Shown here: positions 42,800 through 53,504 of the stretch, piece by piece
Position numbering within the stretch: the first letter of the stretch is position 1
How the letters are laid out: the number at the start of each line of letters is the position of its first letter
Assembly (NCBI GenBank): GCA_963989385.1
Contig: OZ022507.1
Location: forward strand, 55,935,400-55,999,399
Direction: 5' to 3'
DNA: 64,000 nt
Source: Ctena decussata
Taxonomy: Eukaryota; Mollusca; Bivalvia; Lucinida; Lucinidae
The notes under the pieces: generated by a model
What the model saw: the letters and a program-made list of their open reading frames with translations, nothing else
What the model was told of the DNA's origin: nothing
Database searches by the model: none
Program-made: the position numbers and the translations under genes

Positions 42800-43891
42800 T
42801 TAATAAGCAATCTTTTTAGTAACTAACATTTTTTGAGATAAATTCTCATGAATATAAGAATCTTTCGTACTTTCTGACCTCCATCTCCCATGCTTCAATA
42901 TCAACCTGTCAGGAACACCCGCGTTTCCTGCTGCCGTTGCACCTCCTGAACGAAGGCTATGAAGTCCAAACCTTGATTTAGGCAAACCCATAATTTCTAA
43001 GTTCTTCAGTAGCACCTCTCTAGCTCTAGTATAAGACATCTTTTTACCTTTCTGTAACTTATAACCACTTTTTGTCTTAATAATCGAACGAAAAATGAAG
43101 TCATTCGAATCGTCCTTAATTTTAGCACAAGAAAGATAAAACTGAAGATTTAACATTGGACACACAAAGTCTTTCGTGGCAGAAATCACGATCCACGAAC
43201 CAGATTTGAATTTATCTGTTTTACTTTTCTCTATAAAAATTTCAAGTCTATTATCAAACATTCTGATGTTCGACCTTTTTAAATTAACTAGTTCAGAATA
43301 TCTCAAAAATCCAAAATAGCCTAATAAACACATGGCTACGAATCTCAAATGTAATAGATTTTTGGTATCTTTCCCAAACTTTAACACGATTTTATGCAAC
43401 AAATCTGGAGTAATAGGTTCTTTTTTAATAACAGGCTTTGACAACATTCTTTTAGCTCCTTCTCTCATTTTGGAAATCAAGCTGGACTTGCATGGATCTT
43501 TAAAACCAGATATACCATGAACCCAACTTATTGAATATAAAATGTTATTCAAAAGAGATACTGAAATCTCCTTATCAACCAAATTTGAAATAAACAACAT
43601 CAAATGTTTCTTATTTACCGGAAAAACAGTAAAATTAAATTTTTGACACCATTTCGACCATTTTTTGAAACCGTTTGTGTAAGATTTAAAAGTATTCTCA
43701 GAAATCGACGATTTAAGCACTTCTGGAATCTTTCTTGCGAGTACTGCTAATTCTTTGTTGTCTGAATAATTCGCCAAATCCAGAAATTCTGAAGCCATTT
43801 GTGTTATATCTGCAAAATTTATATTGATAAACCGAATATATTTAAGCTCTATCATAAAAGACAAAAAATATATAATACCCAAATACTTCAT
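42800..43891 (-). CDS. Tyrosine recombinase of the Ngaro-type element
   Basis: 363 residues, ending 68 bp before B1. Likely start is Met32 (MASEFLDLAN), because residues 1-31 look unlike the domain. The phage-integrase-type catalytic set is complete: R197 (GFLRYSE), H311 and R314 (GLHSLRSGG), H334 (LKHGRW) and the nucleophile Y346 (TKDSYI). The N-terminal SAM-like DNA-binding domain lies at about 45-155. It would integrate the double-stranded circular DNA copy at a short core (here CAT/ATG) without duplicating target. The frame is intact, so the enzyme may be functional. Confidence 0.95.
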   Translation of the reverse strand: MKYLGIIYFLSFMIELKYIRFININFADITQMASEFLDLANYSDNKELAVLARKIPEVLKSSISENTFKSYTNGFKKWSKWCQKFNFTVFPVNKKHLMLFISNLVDKEISVSLLNNILYSISWVHGISGFKDPCKSSLISKMREGAKRMLSKPVIKKEPITPDLLHKIVLKFGKDTKNLLHLRFVAMCLLGYFGFLRYSELVNLKRSNIRMFDNRLEIFIEKSKTDKFKSGSWIVISATKDFVCPMLNLQFYLSCAKIKDDSNDFIFRSIIKTKSGYKLQKGKKMSYTRAREVLLKNLEIMGLPKSRFGLHSLRSGGATAAGNAGVPDRLILKHGRWRSESTKDSYIHENLSQKMLVTKKIAY

Positions 43892-44302
43892 GTTACATAT
43901 GAAAACAACTCCAAGACAAAAACTGTTTTCTTGGAATCAAATCACAAAACATGAAGCTTATATACCCCTTAAATATTGTCAACTCTCGCCATCTCAAAAT
44001 CCAAGGATTATCTGAACATTACATCAAGCTCTATCTCTAAATTTCATAACCTTGGTCTCGAATTTTTCCTGAACCGCAGTTTGAAACAGTAGCACATATT
44101 GTGACACGAACAATGTACCCAGCAATTTATTTTTGAAATAACGAGAATCAGCAATTTTATCTAACTATTCAAACAACATTCTATATGTCAAACAATCAAA
44201 TATTTTGATATTCATTACGTACTAACGCATTTAGCTATAAGACTTCTTGCCTGCTTAAATCAGAATGCTTTGACCTTGTAATAACATAGTACACCACACA
44301 AT

Positions 44303-44820
44303 GACTCCAAGAAGCGCCGAACCCATCCTTGAAGTCTTAATCCTTTTTTTTTTTTTTTTTTTTAACTCAAGCATCGCCGAACCCATCATTGAACTCTCTG
44401 TACTGTCATTTCTTACTTTCTTTACTGAATTCAAGAAGCGCCGAACCCATCCTTGAATTCTCTTTTCTATCATTTTTTACTTTCTTTACTAAATTCAAGA
44501 AGCGCCGAACCCATCCTTGAATTCTCTTTTCTATCATTATTTACTACTTTCTTTACTGAATTCAAGAAATGCCAAACCCATCCCTGTTTATTATTATTAT
44601 TATTATTATTATCATTATTATTTTTAATCATTTCTCTATCTTTCCTTGGATTCAAGAATTCAAGAAGCGTCAAACCCATTCTCAAATTCCTCCTTTCTAC
44701 TATTTCCGTTTACCTCCCTGTATTCAAAAAACCTCAAACCTATCCTTGAATTCAATTTTTCTATCATTTCTTTCTCCCTACTCTGAATTCAAGAAGTTGC
44801 GCACCGATCCTTGAATTCAT
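44303..44820. repeat. Minisatellite inside the Ngaro element, about 65-77 bp unit
   Basis: Eight degenerate units around 'tcaagaagcgccgaacccat' + 'ccttgaattc' alternate with T-rich spacers and an ATT run. They fill the gap between the recombinase and RT ORFs. Confidence 0.85.
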
Positions 44821-44940
44821 TTTTTTTTTTTTTTTTTTTTTTTTGATGCAAACTATACCTTTATACTATACGTATTCTAAGCAAGATAATTCAGTAACCA
44901 ACAGAAACAGATTATTTCAAGATTAGCCTCCCTTGACCTG

Positions 44941-46830
44941 TTAAACTTCCCTTGGCTCAAATCTCACTGCTAAAACGTTGCTTCTGAACTTTTCTGATCC
45001 AAACAAAGAGTTTTTGTTTCGACCCTGAATATAAATAGGCTGTGAGCTGTCAAATTCTAAAATCTCAGCCACGAAATTGGAGCAGAAACTGTTTTTATCG
45101 AATAACAAAGGCCAGAATTGAGAACTCTTCCATTTCGGAACTATCAAAGTACCCGTGGCCTTACACAGTATAATATGCCTTATAACCTGAATAACAAGGT
45201 AAATTGGTGGAACCAACCAGTTATTTACTCCAGCCCAGTCCTGAGAAAATGCGTCAACATGCTCACAACCCGGATTCCATACTACAGAATTGAATCTCTG
45301 TAACTTAGTGTTCTCATGATTGGCAAAGCGATCAACGTCATGTGGGCCCCACATTTGGTCCATAAATTCGAAAAACTCATTAGAAACACCCCAGTCATCA
45401 TAATCTATCATTTTGCTAATAAAATCAGCTTGAGAATTTTGAAGTCTAGGAATCCAGAAGATTTCCATTGAAATACTGTTCTGTGCACAAAACTGATAAA
45501 TTTGACATGCTAATTCTTGTAATTCAGATTTGAAACTACCAGACTGAATTATTTTAACGCAACTTTGAGAATCAGAAAACCACTTAATATTTTTATATTT
45601 CAACTTGTCCTTGTAAGAATCTAGAGCCAAAATTATAGCTTTCATTTCTCTGTAAGTAGAGCTCTTCTTCGAATCACTTTTAGACCAAAAAGCATGGAAA
45701 ATAGAATCTCTGAAACTAACAGAATACGCCCCTGCCGCAGACTGACTAGCATCACTAAACACTAACGTTTCAGGTAAACAAGACTGAAGCAAAACTCTCT
45801 TATTTAACTTATCTACAGTACTTTTCCAAAAGAAAATCTCGTCTAAGGCATGGTCATCATTCTTGATCTTAAATGCACTGTCCCAAGAAATGGTATTATG
45901 TTCATGAATGAGAACATACAAATGTCTGGTCATAAGTCTGGCAGTATTACCTATAACCGGCATCATAGAAATAATTTTGCCTACAAGCTTTGCCACAATC
46001 CTAGCGGTGATAAAAGGAAGTTTTTCACAAACAAAATCTAACTCTGTTTTTAAATCTAAAATTCTCCTGTCTGGAATACATATAAAATATTCAAGACCAT
46101 CCCACCAGATACCAGTCCATTCTAATGCTGTACGAGGCTCCCAAATAGATTTTTCTTCGTTAATTACAAATCCGGCTTTTATTAAGGAATTTTTGACGAA
46201 ATCAGAGTCTTTTAAAGTCTTTTGATAGTCCTTGTTCATGCCTAAGCCGTCGTCCAGAAAAACAACAATCCTTACAAGACTTTCTCGCCAAAATTTTACA
46301 ATGTCTCTCAAGCATTTAGTGAAAATATAAGCTGCTGACGACAAACCGAATGGCAAAACTGTATATGTGTAGAAGATTCCGTCAAATTGAAAACCAAAAT
46401 AAGTGTGAAATTCTGGAGCTAAGTCTAAGTGAAAATAACCGCTCTTGAGATCAAACTTAAATAAAAAAGAGCCTTTCTCAAAGTAATTAAGAGCAACTTT
46501 CCAGTCCTCAAATTTAATCCTTTCTTTCCATACACATTTATTTGGGTTTCTTAAGTCCAAAACCAATCTCTTTTTTCCTTGTTTATTGCTTGATACAGTT
46601 AACGGATTTATAACTTGGGGTTTAAATGGAACCTCTATAACACAACCTTTATCAATAAGCTCAGAAATCGCCTGTCGAACGAAATCAGAATTGTCTATAG
46701 CCGACCTATTATTGCTGAGAAAAGACTGTTCTGGCGTCTCATAAAACGGAACTTTATATCCGTTTTTTATAAGATCTAAAATGAAATCTGAAGCACCAAT
46801 TTGTTCCCAAAATGCTATATTTCTTTTCAA
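44941..46830 (-). CDS. Reverse transcriptase-RNase H of the Ngaro-type element
   Basis: 629 residues. RT: KFDLKSGYFH (Asp127), LPFGLSSAAYIF and the FLDDG box (191-195) that is characteristic of DIRS/Ngaro RTs. RNase H: D360 (FSDASQ), E395 (YREMKA), D420 (WFSDSQ), D469 (QADFIS), so the acidic residues are complete. A methyltransferase-like tail is not evident. In the same frame, upstream sequence to about 47.0 kb looks coding (YILYSGNIENTKEHFNEFGS) but is cut by TAA at 46857-46855, so the natural N-terminus may be longer and this copy defective unless the stop is read through. Confidence 0.93.
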   Translation of the reverse strand: MKRNIAFWEQIGASDFILDLIKNGYKVPFYETPEQSFLSNNRSAIDNSDFVRQAISELIDKGCVIEVPFKPQVINPLTVSSNKQGKKRLVLDLRNPNKCVWKERIKFEDWKVALNYFEKGSFLFKFDLKSGYFHLDLAPEFHTYFGFQFDGIFYTYTVLPFGLSSAAYIFTKCLRDIVKFWRESLVRIVVFLDDGLGMNKDYQKTLKDSDFVKNSLIKAGFVINEEKSIWEPRTALEWTGIWWDGLEYFICIPDRRILDLKTELDFVCEKLPFITARIVAKLVGKIISMMPVIGNTARLMTRHLYVLIHEHNTISWDSAFKIKNDDHALDEIFFWKSTVDKLNKRVLLQSCLPETLVFSDASQSAAGAYSVSFRDSIFHAFWSKSDSKKSSTYREMKAIILALDSYKDKLKYKNIKWFSDSQSCVKIIQSGSFKSELQELACQIYQFCAQNSISMEIFWIPRLQNSQADFISKMIDYDDWGVSNEFFEFMDQMWGPHDVDRFANHENTKLQRFNSVVWNPGCEHVDAFSQDWAGVNNWLVPPIYLVIQVIRHIILCKATGTLIVPKWKSSQFWPLLFDKNSFCSNFVAEILEFDSSQPIYIQGRNKNSLFGSEKFRSNVLAVRFEPREV

Positions 46831-46975
46831 ATTGCCTTTAACACACGTTGCTTTTTAATGTTTTAAAGAAAACTCCTCTTCCTTAATTTCAAAAAATCTC
46901 TTTTGCATCAGAGAACCAAACTCGTTAAAATGTTCTTTCGTATTTTCAATGTTACCAGAATATAAAATATACTTA

Positions 46976-47716
46976 TCATTTAGATTCTTCTTTTGGTTGC
47001 ACTTCAGCTGACTGCTTGTAGTGGAAGCTTCTCCAATGCCCGAGCTGACCGCATTGAAAACAGCGGTCGGTTGGCTGAGGGACACGTGGCTGAAAGTCTC
47101 GAAAAACGTTCCTGTCTCCTGCGGGAAATTTCTGACGAAACGTGTTGGAAATAACAGCAGAACTCCCAGAAGGAACAGCATTATTAGTAGAAACAGGAGT
47201 GGAAGCGCTTGGAAAGAATTGTCTGACTGGCGGCCTATACCTGCCCAGTTTTCTGAGTGCTCTAGATTCCGCTGACCGAATTTTCTTTTGGTCATCAGAG
47301 TCAGACGCGATATCATCATCGTCGTACTCTTGAACGGTCGTCCACCCCCCGGGGGACTTATCTGCGATTCTTATGAGCTTATTGCGCTTATTGATCAATA
47401 CTTTCACCTCAGAAAGATGCTTATTTTCTTTTTTAACTGACTTTTCAGCCTTTTGGATCAAATCTAAAAGTTCACAATTAAAGTTAAATTGAATTCTATT
47501 AGCTTTAGATTTAAAGCTAATTTCGTCGAATTTTCTCTTCTTAGAAATCTCAGAACTTTGAGTTTCAGAAATTATGTCACGCTTTAAATGCTCCAACTTA
47601 CTGTCAAAATAAGACTTGAATAAGAGAAACTGTTCGTCTGCTGTTTCGCCCCCGGGAGGCTTACCTAGCGCCGGAACCTCTGAGGCCTGCTCTTCTTCAG
47701 AACTAGAATTTTGCAT
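46976..47716 (-). CDS. Gag-like protein of the Ngaro-type element
   Basis: 246 residues starting MQNSSSEEEQASE just inside A1. A coiled-coil-like middle (LLDLIQKAEKSVKKENKHLS), an acidic patch (EYDDDDIASDSDDQ) and a zinc-knuckle-like CFQCGQLGHWRSFH near the C-terminus. The last ligand is His rather than Cys, so the knuckle is CCHH. The RT frame is in a different register, so expression of RT would need frameshifting or reinitiation. Binds element RNA and forms particles, by analogy. Confidence 0.85.
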   Translation of the reverse strand: MQNSSSEEEQASEVPALGKPPGGETADEQFLLFKSYFDSKLEHLKRDIISETQSSEISKKRKFDEISFKSKANRIQFNFNCELLDLIQKAEKSVKKENKHLSEVKVLINKRNKLIRIADKSPGGWTTVQEYDDDDIASDSDDQKKIRSAESRALRKLGRYRPPVRQFFPSASTPVSTNNAVPSGSSAVISNTFRQKFPAGDRNVFRDFQPRVPQPTDRCFQCGQLGHWRSFHYKQSAEVQPKEESK

Positions 47717-47727
47717 TTTCTTAAAGA

Positions 47728-47941
47728 AGTGTAGATGTTATTAGTCCGCTGGCTTTGGCTCGAATGATTTGAAATACCTGAACCTTATATTCCACGAGGA
47801 AATTGTCATCATGTGACTATTTGCCTGGCCAAAACCAGTTCTAAACTTCAACATTATATATTGTACCGCCTAATTTCTAATAAACGCTCGTACTATCTCT
47901 AACAAATATACAAATCAAGAGCAAACAAATATAAATTCCAT
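47728..47941 (-). repeat. Split direct repeat A1 (element 5' end)
   Basis: 214 bp. Outer edge CAT at 47939-47941 followed by flank 'cataacag'. It must carry the promoter of the element; no clear TATA was found. Confidence 0.95.
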
Positions 47942-49800
47942 CATAACAGTTCTATACAGACAATTGTTTACAAGCTTAAGGTTTTACATCAATTACAGTT
48001 GCGGTTGGCGAGGGGAAGCAACTCGAACCACATCAGGTATGACACTAACAATAGTTACTCCAAAGAGTGGGGCAGCCGATAGTTTTCATAGATGTTGACC
48101 GCATCGGATCTAATTCGGCCGCTGGCAAATGGCAACTGTATAGACCCCTATCAGACTGCTATACATGCAGTCTGATCGGGATCCGTGCAGTCTGCACATG
48201 TACCCTACTCCCAATATTTAGAGTTAGCAACATTCATCCATGCGAAGAGTGAAATAGTGCACAAATAATTACAGACGAAAGCATATCGAACAAGCTCATT
48301 AACACTTGTTATAACTGTCCTAACCATTACTGAAATATGATGGATGACGGAGCAGGGAGCAAATTCTTTTAAATTCTTTAAGAGTAGTACCACTTCTTGG
48401 AAGCGTTTTGTCATCCAGGAAAGCAAAAAGGAAGTCATGAAAGTTATCTCCCTTTGTTTAAATGGTGGAAAACATGGAGCTGTACCCAAAAACTTTTAAT
48501 GGTCTAGAAAATATAAACAAAAAATGTAGTGAAATATGGGGTGACTTCTAACAGACACCAGATTCTTTAGAAGCTAGAAACACATCAAATGTAAGAAATA
48601 GGCTGAGTAAATTCTGATATTTCTATACATGACCCATGAAATACTTCAATGGCATCTACATGTTTTGCACCAAGTTATTTCCCTTGAAGATTCTACTTAA
48701 CATAATGGAGGCTACTCACAACCGCACCTTATCGGGACACTTCTACAGCCTGGCTACGTGCCAATCGATTCTCTTTACGGAGTATCAGCTTAGAGCAATA
48801 ATAGGCAACTATGGTAATGGTAGTCATATTCCAAAGTGGGAACCAACTCAGGCGGCACACTACGTCGAATTGACGTCTCACTGAACATCAGTGCGACGTC
48901 AATTGGACGCCATGCGCCTACTTGGAAATGCTTATCTCAAAACGTAAAAACCTGCATATAAATCGACTGAAAGGTAGAATCGAATATCAATAGTAATGTT
49001 GGTTTTTAATCAAGAGGCTAGGGAAGAATCACGCTCAGAGCGGATTCGAACCTGCAGCCTCTTAAGATATGAATTTATTGCAATGCATAATCAGACAAGA
49101 TCCGGCAGACACACAACCGTTTATTCAACATTGACTCATCACTGATTCAACGACATGACGTTTGATCAATGAAGACCCAATGTTGATGGAACTCGTTGCA
49201 CCCATCACAAACAAATCATCTTAGCCAGCAAACACCCTAAAGTAAATGGTATAAACAATATTGACATCAGCCATGACTCCTTCTGTTCTCTGTTTAAGCT
49301 TAGCAATATAACAATGTGACTCAATCCATCCATGCCCAGCGTCCCATAAGGGGGACATTGGCAAAAAGTGTAGACCCAGATCAGACGCCGCAACACGCGG
49401 CGTCTGATCAGGGCCCACTCCCTTTGCTTGAAATACATGTACTGGAGTTTCAAAAACTAAACTAAAAAAATAAAGTGCATAACCAAAATCTGATCTGATC
49501 CCCTTTTTCCAGGGAACAAAACCGGTCCATGCAACAAATAGAAAATGGTGGGTTCAAGTTTGATTAGCAAATATTTTTAATGGTTGAGAAATAACAGTCA
49601 GTTAAATAGTTGTCCAGTAGGTAGCAGAATCAAATATTAATAATGCGAAGTCATTTTTTTCCTCGAGGTGACAGTAAGAAAAATAGCAGTCTTTACATAG
49701 TCATTGTCAGCCAATTAACTTAAAGGTAATATAGCGCGCTGTCTATCTACAGTAGGCACTCGAAATTAATTGTCCACAATCACTGAAACGTATTTCAGTC
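47942..49800. other. Non-coding flank with small hairpins and a SINE relic
   Basis: Hairpin tcagactgc/gcagtctga at 48150-48178, B-box-like GGTTCGAATCC on the minus strand near 49049-49059, and hairpin at 49379-49410. Several 60-95 residue open frames on both strands lack family character. Confidence 0.5.
49379..49410. repeat. Hairpin, TCAGACGCCGC family
   Basis: gatcagacgccgc aacac gcggcgtctgatc: a perfect 13-bp stem, preceded by 'aaaaagtgtagaccca' and followed by 'agggccca', as in the 51664 copy. Confidence 0.8.
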
Positions 49801-49810
49801 TGATAGAGTT

Positions 49811-50800
49811 TTACGGGCCTGGCATGCCAGGTACACGTCGCTGGGCACCTGCAGAGGCTTGTAACGCCCGAAAGGGATCAAGGTCATTTGCAGACATAAT
49901 GCGATGCACATTATCATTATTATCTTTGATGAGTATTGTCCCGTCAGAGGACCAGGCACCTTTGATTAGACGATTTTTAAACAATGAACGTGCCTCGTAC
50001 AGAATACCACTCCGTTTCTTGGTTAAATCCTCGTTCACAAATACACCGACGTGACCGTTTTCTTTCAGTAGTTTGCGCTGTTTGTAGAAATTACAACGAA
50101 ACCGGTATGTAGCAAACTTGACTATGATGTCTCGCGGTCTACCTCTTGTTTTCTTAGGGTTACCGATCCTGTGACTTCTGTCAATATTAGTCAGTTGAAT
50201 GTCTGATCCAATGTCAAAGGCAATTTTAAGCACAATATCGTCCGTATTCTCGTTGCTCTCTTCCTTAATGCCAGAAATCCGCAAACAATTCCTGCGACTG
50301 TATTGCTCAGCCTGATCACACTGTGCTTCAAGAGAAGTAATCCGGGTTCTAAGGGACGCATTTTCATTCATTAAATCACTATTGGTTTTCTCCAAGGAAG
50401 AAATCCTATCTTGTAACCCTGTCAGGACACCCTTGACAACTGAATCAACTAGGCTTACTATTTCCTCCCGGAAGGTAAATTTGAGCATCTCTGATATTTT
50501 TTGAATTTCTGATGGCGGAATCATTATATGAGGTGCTGAAGCAGTCTGATCCTGTAAATGACTAGCATCCATAAGCGCTTCCGAAGAACCAAGATCGGAG
50601 GCCATATCTAAACTTTCTGTAGCTGTAGCTGTAGCTATTACTGAAGTGTCTAACCGCTCAGTCTCAGAACTATTCAAATCTGACTCAGACTCAGATGAAA
50701 GAGATCCGTATCTATTCTTCTTTTGATCAACTTCAAACTCTGGTGAGGTTAGTTCTCTCTTTTTTGTAGCTAACGATTTTGGGGTACACTCTGTATTCAT
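49811..50800 (-). CDS. LINE ORF1-type protein (coiled coil plus RRM-like domain)
   Basis: 329 residues. An acidic/Ser-rich N-terminus, a heptad coiled coil at about 125-165 (LQDRISSLEKTNSDLMNENA), then a nucleic-acid-binding region with RRNCLRISGIKEES, DRSHRIGNPKKTRGR and VNEDLTKKRSGILYEAR, the pattern of ORF1 proteins of L1/CR1-type LINEs that coat element RNA as trimers. No ORF2 follows; the frame ends VPGMPGP. It is thus either a solitary ORF1 or the intact 5' part of a truncated element. Could also be a domesticated copy; nothing in the window tests that. Confidence 0.8.
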   Translation of the reverse strand: MNTECTPKSLATKKRELTSPEFEVDQKKNRYGSLSSESESDLNSSETERLDTSVIATATATESLDMASDLGSSEALMDASHLQDQTASAPHIMIPPSEIQKISEMLKFTFREEIVSLVDSVVKGVLTGLQDRISSLEKTNSDLMNENASLRTRITSLEAQCDQAEQYSRRNCLRISGIKEESNENTDDIVLKIAFDIGSDIQLTNIDRSHRIGNPKKTRGRPRDIIVKFATYRFRCNFYKQRKLLKENGHVGVFVNEDLTKKRSGILYEARSLFKNRLIKGAWSSDGTILIKDNNDNVHRIMSANDLDPFRALQASAGAQRRVPGMPGP

Positions 50801-51170
50801 TCCTCACTTATGAGCAGTCACTGTACCGATAAAAAATTTGGCGAGCACTCGTCTACACAAATTTACTGTTATTAGTTCATACCGTTATGTGGTTCTTATG
50901 CGTAGTACAATTGGTTTAAATAGGCATACAGAGTTAATATAATAGTGATCTCAATACATACTTGTGGAAAAAAGTTCAAATATCCATATAATCATTTCCT
51001 GAATACTCCAATTTCAGAAATTTAAGACAGTTAACAACACATCTCCATACTTTATGTACTCAAAGTTTCACATATATCCAACCTCCAAAAAGCACTTAAA
51101 TTTCACATATCACAATTTTTCAGTCCGCAGAATCAAAAATGAACCACCGCCATCTTAGTCACGTGTCTTG
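50801..51170 (-). promoter_or_regulatory. Probable LINE 5' UTR with YY1-like site
   Basis: On the minus strand ACTAAGATGGCGGTGG (AAGATGGC at 51156-51149) lies about 350 bp upstream of ORF1. A YY1 site at the very 5' end is a known feature of LINE-1 promoters. Confidence 0.45.
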
Positions 51171-51206
51171 TATTTGCTGTTTACTAAAACCGATATTAAA
51201 AATTTA

Positions 51207-51440
51207 GCCTCGACACGACAAAACTAACAGAGTGGCATATGCGCAACGCAGACACTCAGATCACCTAGGCATCCAATAGTTTTACCAGAGTCTTTCCTGT
51301 CGGCATTGAGAAAGCCTTGGCTCTTAGTTAACCTTGAAGCGCACAGGAAAGACTTTGATCAGACTGGGTAGATACCAAGGCTGATCTGAGGCTTCGCTTG
51401 GCGCACACACCACCTTATTGATTTTGTCGCGTCGCGGCTC
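51207..51440. repeat. Large foldback palindrome, copy 4
   Basis: 'gcctcgacacgacaaaacta' mirrors '...ttgattttgtcgcgtcgcgg'; same family as 20291 and 20634, more diverged. Confidence 0.75.
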
Positions 51441-51663
51441 AATTATTAGTTTATTCTAGCATTCTGCATATAGAAGACAATATCAATAGTGTTCTGTTGA
51501 ACACGACACTTTAACTCATTAATGCCTAACGGACTCTTCTATCTGTATATATTCGACGAGTTCATTTGTTATTTAATGGATGTCAGGTTTAGTTTATTTT
51601 CGATTTTTTTGTTTTATTTTGAGGTAAAATACCCATTTGTCGAATGCAAAAAGTGTAGATCCT

Positions 51664-51692
51664 GATCAGACGCCACGTTTGCGGCGTCTGAT
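51664..51692. repeat. Hairpin, TCAGACGCCGC family
   Basis: gatcagacgcc...ggcgtctgat with flanks 'aaaaagtgtagatc' and 'tgggtctgtactgc', matching 10750 and 49379. Confidence 0.7.
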
Positions 51693-52309
51693 ATGGGTCT
51701 GTACTGCTTGCCTTTATCCAATTTTGAGGCGCTAGGCATTAATGGGTTAACGACGGTAATATAGGCCGATAACTTAATAGTGAATGAGGATCGTCTGGTC
51801 AATAGCAAATCGTTTGCAAGGACTACTTTCTGAAGAAATGGAAGGCACAGTCGTACAAAAATCGCCAAAAGAAAGATTAAACGTTATACAGGCAACGGTG
51901 ATAAATTTGTAGCCAGGCAACATGTTCTTACGCAGAAAAAATATTGCAAAAAGCAAATTATAACTTAATTTGGAGTCTCAGGATGTATGGAAATTCCTCA
52001 AAGGTTTCCCGACACTTTTTCAAAGGGAGTAGAATTATAGATTTGTTATGCTTCCGTGGACGCCGGGACCCTTAAAAAAGGTTAACACCTAGACCATCAT
52101 TATTTTTCCCAGAAGCAGTGGATTGAGTCCATGTCAAACTTCACAAATGAGTAGCACAACAATAAGACATCACTAAATTTGCTTTATTTATTTATTCATT
52201 AATTAATTTGGTAGTTATCGTTATTACTCTATTGAATACGCTGGGTCTAATCTGGGTCTACCTTATTCGTATGTAGACTATTCATAGTATGCAGATTTAA
52301 GGTAATACC

Positions 52310-52560
52310 AGCACGTTTTCACGTTTATTTATTAATCTTATTTATTTAAACATTTACTGATTCATTTATTTATTTTTTATCGTATTCAAAGCCACACAAT
52401 TATTAATATTATTATTATTGCCAGGAAGTTTTCACGTTTATTTATTTACTTATATATTATTTTTATCATTATGATATTCAAAGCCACACTATTATAAATG
52501 TTTTTTTTTTTATGATTATTGTTTTCGTGTTCGAAGCGACTGATAATTCTTTATTTTCTT
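52310..52560 (+). repeat. Degenerate tandem repeat, about 115-bp unit
   Basis: 'gttttcacgtttatttatt' and 'ttcaaagccacac(a/t)att' recur in order at about 52312/52387 and 52431/52478, with a partial third copy. Confidence 0.65.
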
Positions 52561-53189
52561 CTTTTTTACAAAATTAAAAAATAATCCAAATGTTTTGAGA
52601 TTCCGATTAATGTTACTCTTCACTGTTTAAAGTCTCCATAGCCCTATCAGCGGTAAAAACGGATAGATTCAAATCGTTGTAAAAGTCTGCTCAACCTCCA
52701 CGTTTGGTAATAATTTGCAGATTGGTGTGCATATATTGAGTCATATAACAAGCAAAAAGTAGAAAAACAAGTTTTTGAAAAAAATAACAAATCGCTTCAC
52801 AAAATACAATTTCCTGTTCTGGTTTCCCGTCTAGCAATGCTAGATAAACATAGGCGGGATAGTGATTGGGACTCCACGCATGTACATTGTATTTTTACCA
52901 TTTTATAAAATCGAAAGTAGGTCGTTTTAGTTGCCAACTAAAATGACTCAAATAAGTTTTCAAACCTTTTTTATGTGAAACTGAAGGCTGTTTTATTTGT
53001 TTAAAGCTGGCTAATCACGGTCATTTACAATGACGAAACTATAGTGAGAAGCTTGCAGCGATATCTCAAGATACATTTTTTCGTGCTGATAGAGCAATGG
53101 GGCCTTTAAATCCGGTCGAAATGTGTTCATTGGAAGATCTTAAGTAAATAATCATTAGAAAAGTAGCTAAAGACGGTAGAAATATATAC

Positions 53190-53261
53190 CCTGCGGTGCA
53201 TAACCGCTTTTCATGGATAAAAAGGAATCAGTTACAAACCCCTGTAATAATACGCGACTTC

Positions 53262-53293
<32 letters not shown>

Positions 53294-53469
53294 GTAATAC
53301 AAAAAATACAAAACTAGAAAATTGGTACTTACCCTGACATGCAACTATTGCCTACAATGACTATGTTCAAAAGAATGTTTTCAAATTAACTCTAGCTCCA
53401 ACAAAAGTCCACACGCTCATTTTCAATATGTCCACATTAGGTATGTAAGGTTTGACAAAAATCTATTAA

Positions 53470-53504
<35 letters not shown>

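Larger units (their letters stand above)
41138..47941 (-). mobile_element. Ngaro/PAT-type tyrosine-recombinase retrotransposon, complete
   Basis: It encodes, in minus-strand order, gag, RT-RNase H and a tyrosine recombinase. It is bounded by split direct repeats: A1 47728-47941, then B1A2 contiguous 42732-42310, then B2 41349-41138. A copies are 214 bp and B copies 212 bp, nearly identical. All four meet at the triplet CAT, which also abuts both genomic flanks, and there is no target-site duplication. This is the architecture of circular-intermediate elements integrated by recombinase. It is intact except for a stop codon upstream of the RT frame. Confidence 0.93.
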
